Positions 48,581 through 58,186 of a stretch of DNA of 64,000 bases are shown piece by piece. Location of the stretch: NCBI RefSeq assembly GCF_011386835.1, contig NC_088792.1, forward strand, positions 64,835,287-64,899,286. Direction: 5' to 3'. This stretch comes from Chrysemys picta bellii (taxonomy: Eukaryota; Chordata; Testudines; Emydidae). The translations under genes and the position numbers were made by a program. The notes under the pieces are model-generated. The model did not search any database. It saw only the letters and a program-made list of their open reading frames with translations, and was not told the origin of the DNA. How positions within the stretch are numbered: the first letter of the stretch is position 1; every line of letters starts with the position of its first letter.

Positions 48581-48668
48581 CAGTGGAACCCTGCTATAAC
48601 GCGATCATTGGGGTCCAAAAAATTCAATCGCGTTAAATGCGGGGTCGCGTTATAGTGGGGTTCCACTG
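48581..48668. mobile_element. 88-bp pogo/Tigger-like MITE with TA target duplication
   Basis: CAGTGGAACCCTGCTATAAC and its near-perfect inverted copy ending GGTTCCACTG, flanked by TA on both sides (48579-48580, 48669-48670). It is almost a single hairpin. Confidence 0.8.
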
Positions 48669-48752
48669 TACTTGTGTTCAGTTTGCAGCAGTGTGCACCC
48701 TGGCTAGCGGGAGGGAGGGAGTGGGGGGAGAGAGAGAAGAGGGGGTGGCCAG

Positions 48753-49205
48753 CAGGGCCGGCTTTAGGCCGATTCGCCCCGGTGGCGGTCGTCTTTGGGG
48801 GCCCTGCTCCCCTGGCCAGAGCGCTGGCCGGAGCGCAGCAGCCCCGCTCTCCCTGCCAGACCGCGGCAGCCCCGCAACGCCGGCCGGACCGCTGGCCGGA
48901 GCGCGGCAGCCCCGCAGCTCTGACTGGACCTCCGGCCGGACCGCAGCATAGGGTGAACAGATGTCCCGATTTTATAGGGACAGTCCCGATATTTGGGGCT
49001 TTTTCTTATATAGAGGCCTATTACCTCCCACCCCCTGTCCTGATTTTTCACACTTGCTATCTGGTCACCCTACCGCAACAGCCCCGCTCTCCCAGCCGGA
49101 CTGCGGCAGCCCCGCAGCCCTGCGACGCCGGCCGGAGTGCAGCAGCCCCGCTTTCTCGGCTGGACCGCCCGTCGCAGCTGCCCGGGCGGGCTGGAGCCGG
49201 CCCTG
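48753..49205. mobile_element. GC-rich hAT-like element of the CAGGGCCGGC family, interrupted
   Basis: The ends CAGGGCCGGCTTTAGG and CTGGAGCCGGCCCTG match the 30.2- and 44.8-kb elements, but flanking 8-mers do not match, so one border may be rearranged. Tandem CGGCAGCCCCGC-type phrases fill it. Another element is nested at 48949-49072. Confidence 0.65.
48949..49072. mobile_element. 124-bp TAGGGTGA-ended hAT-like MITE nested in GC-rich element
   Basis: The ends TAGGGTGAACAGA and TCTGGTCACCCTA are inverted with one mismatch. The flanks CCGCAGCA and CCGCAACA form an 8-bp duplication with one mismatch (48941-48948, 49073-49080). Confidence 0.82.
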
Positions 49206-49332
49206 CCCGGGACAAAGGTGAGAACCCCAGGGGCCCGCCGGGGCTGCAGGGAGAGTCGCTTCTGCTGCAACCACCGGGGCCTGGATCCCAAACGCTCCGC
49301 GTCCGCTGCAGCCGCCGGGGCCAGACTCGCCC

Positions 49333-49391
49333 CACGTTATAACCAAATTCGTGTTATCGCGGGGCGCGTTATAGCGGGGTTCTCCTGTAAT
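49333..49391. mobile_element. Right-end fragment of a pogo/Tigger-like MITE
   Basis: GCGCGTTATAGCGGGGTTCT...TGTA resembles the right end of the 88-bp MITE at 48581. No matching left end is adjacent, so this may be the far end of an element split by the GC-rich insert. Confidence 0.55.
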
Positions 49392-50269
49392 ACATTACCA
49401 TAAGCCCTAATGCATTTTCCAAAAGAATTGGAGCCTATCACCAGATACTACTCACAAGATATTATTAAAAACAATATCAAAATACATTTTTAGCTACAAA
49501 AGGCAACATTCTTCTATCTAATCTGCAGTTTGTCTAAACTACATTTACAATCTCTGTTCCAGGCACAAAACTTCAACTGACGACATCAATGTAAGTTCTA
49601 GGAGGGGAACAAAAGCAAAGTGTGCATTAAAGAGCTGCTGTTTAGATAAGAGACCCACAGTGTAGCTCAGATACATAAGTGTTGCTTTATGATTAAATTA
49701 CATTAGCTCTTAATGTTCAAATACTTTTAGGTTTATATAAGATTGTTTCAAATCAGTTTTAACATGATGAAATGTGAAACACTGATCAGTTCAAGGGCCT
49801 AGAACATTCCATACTAGCCACAATATATGAATGCACTTTTCTATTAGTCTAGTGACGATATAACATTTTTTTTCTTGTGCATTTTGTAAAATTGTCACTT
49901 GGTAAAATCAACTTTGCTCTACTCTACTTTAAACATTCAAAGGTTGATTAAAAATGGTGGCCAAAGACAGTTATAACTTTCACATGTAGCTTTTTCAGTA
50001 CTTTGGCTCCCCCTTGTGGTCACTATGTGCTAACAAACTGATCAAATGTGACTTTCGGTCAAATTAAAGAAGCAATTTCTTGGCATATTAAACAATTGCA
50101 TTTTAGAACAGCTAGTTCTAAAGCACACAAGGAGAGAGGGCTATTCTCCATGCAGTCCTATGCAACATACAATAGTTGGTTCAAGATGTAATTATAATAG
50201 GGCCACAAAATAGCAGAGACCACGATATAAATAAATTCAACACTCCTGCCAAGGGTGTTGATAGTACCA
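49392..50269. other. Intergenic AT-rich DNA
   Basis: No supported feature. Confidence 0.45.
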
Positions 50270-50425
50270 AACACAGGAACATAGAACGGCCATACTAGGT
50301 CAGACAAAAGGTCCATCTAGCCCAGTATCATGTCTTCCTAAAGTGGCCAATGTCAGGTGCTTCAGAGGGCATGAACAGAACAGGGAATCATCCATCCCCT
50401 GTCGCCCATTCCCAGCTTCTGCTAA
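50270..50425 (-). mobile_element. CR1 3'-end fragment
   Basis: GGCCATACTAGGTCAGAC then AAGGTCCATCTAGCCCAGTA is the antisense of a CR1 3' end; the sense counterpart appears at 51622-51713. Confidence 0.75.
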
Positions 50426-51621
50426 ACTTCAAAAAGAAAGAATTCAAACAATGAGAAAGCTAGTCAAAAAGACCAAAAGCGATTAAATTAAAATCTTTTG
50501 GCTCCACATGGAGGCTATTAAAGCATACCAGAACAAATGAAAAAAAGAAGCAAGGGGAAAAAAAGTATAAAGAGCAAGGTGTTATTCAAGTCAAACAGCA
50601 AATGGAAATCCGTCGCTAGTTAAGCCAACAGAAAGACCTGTAAACTATAGCAGATAAAATGGAAATGGAAAATAAAGAGGGATCCCCTGGGCTACCAGAG
50701 AGTAAAAGGATCAAGTCAGATGGTTAAGAATGTTGCAGAGAAGATAAATTGTTTCTTTGCATCTGTTTTCATCACAGAGAAATTGGGGGCTACCGCTATC
50801 TTAGACCTACTCTTTTGAGGTAATTAAGATGTGGTACTATCAGAGACTGAAGTGCCAAAAGAGGAGTTCTGTGAAATGAGTTGATAAATTAAAGAGCAGC
50901 AATTCACCAAGACCAGAGGGAATAACATCCGAGAGATCTGAAAGAATAAAAAAATGAAGTGGATGAGCTGCTAATAAAAATATGTACTCTCAATAAAATC
51001 AGTGACTATACTGGAAGACTGAAAAGTAGTAAATGGTGTAACCTTTCTTTAAAAAATTCTGCAAGAGAGGATCCTAGATCTATAGACCAGTGCATCTAAC
51101 TTCAGTCATTGGTAAAATAACTGACACAATAATTAGAAATAAAATGATAGTGGGTAAAGAAGAACCAGCTGAAATACTTGGACCATCAAAAAGCCTGTTG
51201 ACAAAGTCCCTCATAAGGTAACTAAGCAATCAAGGGGTGAACAGTAAAGTTCTGTCATGGATTAGAAAATGCTTAAGAGACAAAAAAAAAAGTAGCAATA
51301 AATGATCAAATTTCAACTAGCAAAAGTTAAACTATTGGGCACCCAAAGTTCTATAGTAGGACCAGCATTGTTTAATGTATGTATTAATGATCGGGAAAAA
51401 GGAGAACATAATGAGATGGCAAATTTTACAAGTGTCACAAAATTATTTAGGTTAGTTAATAGCAAGGAAGACTGTGAAGAACTCCTAAGGGAACGTATGA
51501 AAGCTCAGTGATGAGGCAGCGCAGTGGCAGATAAAATTCAGTGTTGACAAATGCGAAGTAATGCAGATTGCAAGGAGTAATTTGAACTCCTACACATTTC
51601 TTGGTTCTCTATTAATTAACT

Positions 51622-51713
51622 TTGGGGGACCTGGCATTGGCCACTGTCAGAAGACAGGATACTGGGCCCAATGGACCATTGGTCTGAACTAATATGGTGG
51701 TTCTTATGTTCTT
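51622..51713 (+). mobile_element. CR1 3'-end fragment nested in the older LINE
   Basis: GGACCTGGCATTGGCCACTG to TATGGTGGTTCTTATGTTCT is a typical CR1 3' terminus. It splits LINE coding wording on both sides. Confidence 0.65.
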
Positions 51714-51844
51714 AACCGTGCAGGAAAAAGATGTGGGTATTATTAGGGATGATTCGGTGAAAACTGCTGTGCATTTGTGGTCAAAAAGCAAACAAAATGG
51801 CAGGAGGAAGAAGAACGGAATGGAAATACTAAATATATTGTAAT

Positions 51845-52310
51845 TAAGGTTAAGATTTTGTCACTGTTATTTTTAGTAAAAGTCAGGGACAAGTCACGGG
51901 CAATAAACAAAAATTTACAGAAGCCCGTGACCTGTCCTTGACTTTTACTAAAAATTACTGTGACAAAATCGGGCTGACGGGGGGCATGAGAGCTTGAGCC
52001 CTGCTGAGGGAGGAAAAGGGAGGGTCCAGTACCCACTGCTGCTGCCAGCTGTGGGGGCCCCCCACTGCCCACAGTGGCTTGGAGCTCTGGGGCCAGCGGC
52101 TGGAGCTGCTGGGTCCCCCCGCCGAATGTGGCGGCTGGGAGCTGTAGGACTGACAGCTCGGAGCTCTGGGTCTCGCCACCCATGGCAGCTTGGAGCTCCG
52201 GGGCCTCCACCAGCTGACAGCTCCAGCCCCACTGCCCCAGGGCTGACACAGAAAACGTCACGGAGGTCTCTGGAAGTCACAGAATCCATGACTTCCTAAT
52301 CTTAGCCTTA
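51845..52310. mobile_element. Non-autonomous hAT-like element with 48-bp hairpin, nested in LINE
   Basis: The ends TAAGGTTAAGATT and AATCTTAGCCTTA are inverted, with an 8-bp duplication ATTGTAAT/ATTATAAT (51837-51844, 52311-52318, one mismatch). Near the left end a hairpin has 48-base arms (51854-51901, 51923-51970) with four mismatches. The rest is GC-rich and keeps false frames open. Confidence 0.82.
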
Positions 52311-52770
52311 ATTATAATTCAATTTATATAAATGATACATTCTCATGTGGAATATTGTGCTCATTTCCAATCATCCTATCTCAAAAAAGATCTAACAGAA
52401 ATACCTGAGGTTCAGAGGCAGTTGAAAAAAATGATTACCTGTTGGGAGTCTTTGGTATGAAAAGAAACTGAAAGGACTGGGGCTGTTAAGTTTAGTGAAG
52501 AGATGAATAATAGGGGATGTGATATTTTTATACAAAACAATGAATGGTACTGAGATGGTAAATCAGGCACTTCTACTCATTATCCAAAAACAAGTGGACA
52601 TACAATGAAATTAAAAGACAACAAACTTCCCACTGATAAAAGGAAATATTCTAGTCCTTCCATGTCTTGCACCTTCCTCTTAAGCATCTGGTACTGTGGC
52701 CACGGTCAGAAAAAGGAAACTGCATTAGATGGACCACTGAGCTAGTATGACAATTCCTACATCCTTAACA

Positions 52771-53439
52771 ATCCAAATCACTATATCATGCACTATTTAT
52801 TTCACCATTAGAAATCATATTGTGCTCATTAGATCTAACACTGATTCTCTAGTACCTGAAACTTGAACATATTAATAAACTGATTTGATTAGATTCACTC
52901 AACTAGAAACCAGCAACTTTACATGGTAAACACCTCTTCTCTTCCGAGTTTTGTGTAGCTGACTAGATCTGCTAACCCTGACAAATTAAAGCGGTGTTGC
53001 TGAATGTCATAGGTAAAGTGTGTTACTCATCACACAACTATGAATTAATTTGTATAGGACAGTGGGAGGAGTAAATTCAAACACAGTGCAGGACTGACTT
53101 CATATGTACTGGGGCCACAAGTGAAGTTTTTCTTTTCTTAAGTGTCAACAATATTGGTGGCATTACATATATATGAATACAGATGTAGATCAGTAATTGA
53201 CTTTTGTAAATTATAAAGTTTATACTGAGAGTCACCCCTAAAACTGGACTAGGAATAAAACTAAAACTGATTTCTTAAAGCTGCTATGTTTTTTCTGCCT
53301 TTCTTCCCTGTCTTCATTCAATTTTTTTCCTATCCTATATTTCTAGTTCAATTATTTCTTCTTCCTCACTTCTTTCTCTCCCTTTTCTTTTATTTTCTTC
53401 TTTTCCCATCTTTTTTTTTGGGGCAGGGGGACTGGCTGT
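52771..53439. other. Intergenic DNA
   Basis: The T/C-rich stretch at 53286-53425 keeps a hydrophobic chance frame open; it has no gene context. Confidence 0.45.
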
Positions 53440-53941
53440 CATACTCTCCTCCCAACTGTCCCTTAGAAGAATCTCCCTGTTTAACAAGGATAAGTACTAG
53501 GCCTGATACTATTTAACATTTTCAGCAATGATCTGGAAGTAAATCTAAAATTCCTGTTGATAACAGTTGCAGATGATACAAAGATTAGCAGAACGGTAAA
53601 TAATGATGAGAACAGGGTAGTCATATAGAGCAATCTGAATTGCTTGGTAAACTGGCCTCATTCAAACAAAATTATTTTTAATACAGCCAAATGCAAAGTT
53701 ATACATCTAGAAACAAGGACTGTAGGCCATACCTACAGAATAGGGGACTGTATCCTGGAAAGCAGCGACTTTGAAAAGAATCTAGAGGTCACAGTGGACA
53801 AGTAACTTAACATGAGCTCCCAGTGTGATGCTGTGCCAAAAAGGGCTAATGCAATCCTGGGATGTATAAACAGGAGAGTAGAGAGTAGGAGTAAGGGGTT
53901 GATTTTACCTATATATAGGGCATTGGTGAGATAGATAATGG
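53440..53941 (+). mobile_element. CR1 LINE, left part (split by R2-like element)
   Basis: Plus-strand wording VLGLILFNIFSNDLE, VADDTKIS, then NTAKCKVIHLETRT and RANAILGCINR is CR1 reverse transcriptase through thumb. It stops at about 53941 and resumes at 55449. Confidence 0.82.
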
Positions 53942-55455
53942 AAAGAACAGAAATTTTATTAAGATGAGGTTAAAAAAAAAGTGAACAGAGTTTGAGCATA
54001 AAAGTTTCTGGTTATCAGGGAATAACGTACAGATTATTGAGGGTGCAAAGTTTGGTTTAAGATCAGGTCGCATAAGGAATACATAATCTGCAATATCCCT
54101 GATTGGGGGTAAAAGGTTGATGGGTCAAAGTACAGGCATTGAGATATGAGGGTATGAAGTTCATAGAGTGGCTATGTTCGGGAGTGGAGTATAATGAGTG
54201 GATATGAGGAGGAGGATGGATTGACCCTCATTTGGCAAGATTTAATGTTCAGGGAGTTTATGGTTCCAGTTCATATGATACAACGGAGAAGGTCACTTGG
54301 TCCCTTTCTCGTAGTGGGAGAACGATGTCACTCTGGCTCACGCCTCCTGGTACTGTCGGTGGCTGGTGATGTGCTTGATGTAGATGTCCCTGGACTATCG
54401 GATGGTGTCTGAGACCATGAGGCGCCGCATGAGCCATGCGTAGAGTCGACCGATCCCGCAGGTCTGCAGCACACGCTCGTTGCAGGGGTCCCAGGCGCCC
54501 AGGGCTCTGACAATCAGGGCGTCCATCTGCACCTCATAGCCCTTCGCTCTCAGGGTGTCAGCCAGGGGGACGTACTTTTCCAGCTTACGAGCTGGGGCTT
54601 CACGAAATGCCGGGGTCCTGTTCTCAAAGGAGACCGTGACGTCGACGAGGATGATCTTTTTCTGGGCCTCGTCGGTGACGACCACGTCAGGTTGTAGCTG
54701 GCTGTCGGTTCCGGGGATGGTGCAGTTCACGGAGATCTACCCCAGGCGTGGCGCGATGGCTTTCACCAGGCGGTTCTGGATGGCCTTGTGGCGCAGCTGC
54801 CAGGCTCTGGAGTGGAGTTTGCAGCTGCACAGGACGTGGGGCAGGGTCTCGTTGGAGTAGCCGCACTTCCTGCAACGCTTGTCTCGGTTCCCGTGGCGGA
54901 CGGCTCCGTTGAACGGGATGCAGTTGAGCCGGGTACGGTGGATGAACCGCCAGTCGGCAAAACGGGTGAAGCCACCCTGGCGAGGAAGTGGTTGCTGGCA
55001 TCCCACTTGCTGGTCAACTCAAAGGCTTTACCCTGGTCTGGTTTACGCTTCAGGGTTTCCACGTACAGCGAATGGATGGCGGCCTTCAGAGTCCTCTCCA
55101 GCAAGCCCCTAGCGCTTGGGGTGACTATGGTGTTGTCGTCGGTCCTGATGTGCGCCACCCGGACTCCCAGCTCCTAGCGCTCCTCGCACCACTCCCAGTG
55201 GCAGCCGATGCACTTCCCTAGGCGGCGCGTGGCGTTGCAAGTGCAGGACCACAGTGAAGCGATGTCGCGTCCGTCCCGTCCAAATTCCCCATCCAGGGAG
55301 CCGCTCAGGAAGGTGGTGCTGTCTTGGTTGGAGAGGGCTCTGCTGATCCGCTTCTCTGTCGCATCACGCAGGGCGTTCACCGCGATGTTCCTTACCGTGG
55401 CATTGGGACATGTCAGCAGGCGGAAGGCGTGGGTGATCACCGCAACGTACATACA
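53942..55455 (-). mobile_element. R2-clade LINE remnant (C-terminal zinc finger and endonuclease)
   Basis: 5'-truncated and non-functional. The coding remnant on the minus strand covers 54338-55452 and shows, in order, the region after the reverse transcriptase, a CX2CX8HX4C zinc knuckle (within 54737-55006), and a PD-x14-D restriction-like endonuclease motif (within 54395-54730). R2-clade elements use this endonuclease to nick a target for reverse transcription. Breaks seen: TAG stops at 55174-55176, 54737-54739 and 54395-54397, and one frameshift near 54.98 kb. The natural end is the TGA at 54338-54340. About 400 bases of 3' UTR follow, ending with AATAAA-like sequence near 53.95 kb. R2 proper inserts into 28S rDNA, but here the host is an old CR1. 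Confidence 0.82.
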
Positions 55456-56015
55456 GTTCTAGTTTCCACATTTTTTAAAATAATGTTGACTATTTGGAGA
55501 GGGTACAGAAAAGAACTACAGAAATGATTCAAGGGTCTAAGAAAATGCTTTGCAGGGAGAGATTTAAAGAGCTCAACCTGTGTAGCTTATTAAAAAGAAG
55601 ATTGAGAGGTGATTTGATCTGTGCATAAGTACCTTCACGTGGAGAAAATACCAGGTATTTAAGGCTCTTTAATCTACTGAAGAAACACGTAAGAACAAGC
55701 AGCTGAAATTCAAAGCCAGACAAATTCAAATCAGAAATAAGACAATTTTTTAACAATGTAGGTGGTTAACTTTGGAGCAAACTACACAGGGAAATGGTGG
55801 ATTCTTCCATCTCTTGATGTCTTCAAATCAAGACTGGGTGAGTTTTGGAAAATGTGCTTTAGCAAAACACAAATTAGGCTTTAGTCAAACAAATTATTGG
55901 GCTTGAGAAAGGGGTAACTGGATGAATTTTAATGACCTGTGATATGCGAGAGGTCAGACTAAATGATCTAATGGTCCCTTCTGGCCTTAAACTCCACAGG
56001 TGTGATGCACAAAGT
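55449..56015 (+). mobile_element. CR1 LINE, right part and 3' end
   Basis: Resumes with the CR1 wording around CAGTTCTAGTTTCCACA, then AGAACTACAGAAATGATTCA, and ends with the CR1 3' terminus (CTAATGGTCCCTTCTGGCCT). Together with 53440-53941 it is one copy split by the R2-like insertion. Confidence 0.8.
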
Positions 56016-56268
56016 GATTTGCAATGCTGAGCATCACGGCATCTAACTTTTAGGTGTGTATAAAAATCTCAGGAAGGCACTGTGATCCATAAAGCCAAAT
56101 TAGATGCCTAGGCTCTCTATACAATGCATAGGAAGTGTTAGGCACCTAAGAATGCCATCAATAAAAGCCAGCATGCTAAGTGGGGAGCTGCCTAAAATAG
56201 CCAGTGGGCGATGCCAGTCAGAGGGGTGTGTGCTAAATCCTGCCTCTCTCACAAAGCCAGGTGCCTAA

Positions 56269-56541
56269 GGCCAGGACTATATTACAGACATATATCAGTG
56301 TAACTACATTGTTCAGGGATGTGAAAAATCCACATCCCTGAGCAACCCAGTTATACCAACCTAACAACCAGCGTAGAGGGTGCTATGTCCACAGGAGGGC
56401 TTCTCCCATCGACACAGCTACCTCCTCTTGTAGAGATGGATTAACTATACTGATGGGAGAAGCTCTCTCGTTGGTATAGTAACACCTTCACTCGAGCGCT
56501 ACCAGCTGTGTAACTGCTCTGTTTAAAGTGTAGAGCTGCCC
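56269..56541. mobile_element. Harbinger-like MITE, GTCTACACT family, decayed
   Basis: TAA|GGCCAGGACTATATTAC at the left and GTGTAGAGCTGCCC|AAA at the right. A strong internal hairpin TTCAGGGATGTGAAAAATCC/CACATCCCTGAGC is retained. Confidence 0.75.
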
Positions 56542-56719
56542 AAAGTCTGGGCTACAAGGAGGTGCCTATCTCTGCTTAGCAATCCATGAATAGGAATAAA
56601 CTGGCTCCTGGTGGCTTAGGCACCTAAGGCGTTTCTTGCAGGAATGAGTTAGACCCCTGCCTTGCGCCACATGCAATTATCAGAGGAGAAAAAAAGTGGT
56701 GGCGGCAGCGGGTGCTATT

Positions 56720-57040
56720 GCCCTGAACTTTTAAGCCAGTGGTTAGAGCACTCAGCTGGGATATGGGAGACCTGGGTTCAATTCCCCACAGAGGGGGGAG
56801 AAAGAATTTAAATGTGGATCTTCACCCATCTCTCCCATGGCTGCTGTAATCACTGAGCAACGGCATATTCTGATGTGAGGCTCCCTCAGTCTCTCCTGTT
56901 GAAACTATTCCACTGCAGATTAAACAACAAAAAAGAGTGATTGGAGCATGGGCACTGGAACAGGGCTCTCCATCTCCCAGATGGGTACTCTAATCACTGG
57001 ACTACTGAGTTATTCTCACTTGCTCGCTCTCTTGCCCCCC
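56720..57040. mobile_element. Fold-back element with two inverted tRNA-like arms
   Basis: The left arm 56734-56786 reads as a tRNA-like 5' region with a B box GGTTCAATTCC. The right arm 56955-57008 is the inverted, diverged counterpart. Between them lie about 170 bases. It could be two SINEs in opposite orientation or one fold-back family; the outer ends are approximate. Confidence 0.65.
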
Positions 57041-58186
57041 CTAGACCACTGACTGTTTCACTGTGGATAAATACTGAAATAGTCAGTGGACCATTTAGAA
57101 TTCAGCAGGAGTTTTGTGGACTACAGTGGAGCCTAAAACTGGGATTTAGGCATCTACCTTTGCAGATTTAGGTTTGGTCTCTGTATCTGAGCCACCACAG
57201 TATAGAACAGAAATAAATTAATGTGGGTGTTTCTTCGGCCTCATTAGTGCTACTTTTTGTACCAAAAAGAAGAATGCACAATAACCGCCCCCCCAAGTCC
57301 CTTAAAGCAAAAGAAATGTTGATTAAATTCCAATCTTTCATTAAACTGAACAGATGAATTCATTTGTAACAGGATGGGCTGTTGGGAGCAGAGCTTCCCC
57401 CTGAGGGAGAAGTAGAGTAGTCAAAGTCAGGAAATATAAAAAAAACTAGCAAAAATTGTTAAAAGTTAAACATAGTAAGCAAGAGAAGATTGTTTTATAT
57501 CAGTGTTTCATTAGACTTCATAGCAACCTAATAGCCTTTGTGGGGTCCTAATCTATCCCTATATTCTATTATTTGCTTAAAGTGAAAAGCCTTTTGACAA
57601 GGATGGTGTCTTAACGCTCCATATTTAGTCAGTGACCATCTCAACACATGAATTAATGTATCATTACATACAATATGCTTTTGTACAGGGTGAGGGCAGT
57701 TTTAAGGTGCAATACATCGAGACAGTTCCTGCCTGAAAAGTTTACTATCTTTTTGTTATTGGATTGTAAAGTGCCTAGCACAACTGGGGCCTTGATCCCT
57801 CATTGGGAACCCTAGGTTCTACTGCATTACAGATAATTGTCCAAGATGACATGCACTTCAGGGAGTGTGGGGGAGGGCACAGGGGAAGATTAAACATTAA
57901 CCACAAAAGGAAAAGGATATAACCACCTCACTGTAAGTAAGTAGCATACAATCCCAAATAACTATAAAAAAGGATCATGATGGGAGATATTCACCCAGAT
58001 TGGCAGGAATGCACAACCCGGCACATATGTAACTGCACAAATACTGAAATGGCTCCATCTGTGCTCCAGCATCTAAGCTTTTATTTTAAAAAATAAATAA
58101 ACCTACCCTCACACTTGTGAAGAAAGACAATAATTCAGCACCAAAGCCTGAAGCTGCAGCCAGTCTGAAACAAATTAAGACTAGAT
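57041..58186. other. Intergenic DNA
   Basis: No supported feature. Confidence 0.4.

Larger units (their letters stand above)
50430..52770 (+). mobile_element. CR1/L3-type LINE, interrupted by two younger insertions
   Basis: The decayed plus-strand translation shows PALFNVCINDREKG and KLFRLVNSKEDCEELL, the reverse-transcriptase palm region, at 51302-51511. After a CR1 fragment (51622-51713) the frame wording resumes (DVGIIRDDSVK), then a hAT-like element (51845-52310) interrupts it. The 3' part continues (MITCWESLV region) to about 52770. No intact ORF. Confidence 0.7.

Noticed and set aside
47396..49403. Overlapping frames of 80-222 codons
   Set aside because: They fall on the C-rich tandem array, the long hairpin and GC-rich DNA transposons.
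53286..53516. 76-codon hydrophobic plus-strand frame
   Set aside because: It is produced by a T/C-rich tract, with no start context or homologous motif.
54555..55221. Plus-strand frames opposite the R2-like element
   Set aside because: They are antisense shadows; zinc-knuckle and endonuclease motifs are on the minus strand.
56734..56786. Possible tRNA gene
   Set aside because: It has A/B-box-like sequence but no complete cloverleaf, and an inverted partner nearby; read as a SINE-derived arm.
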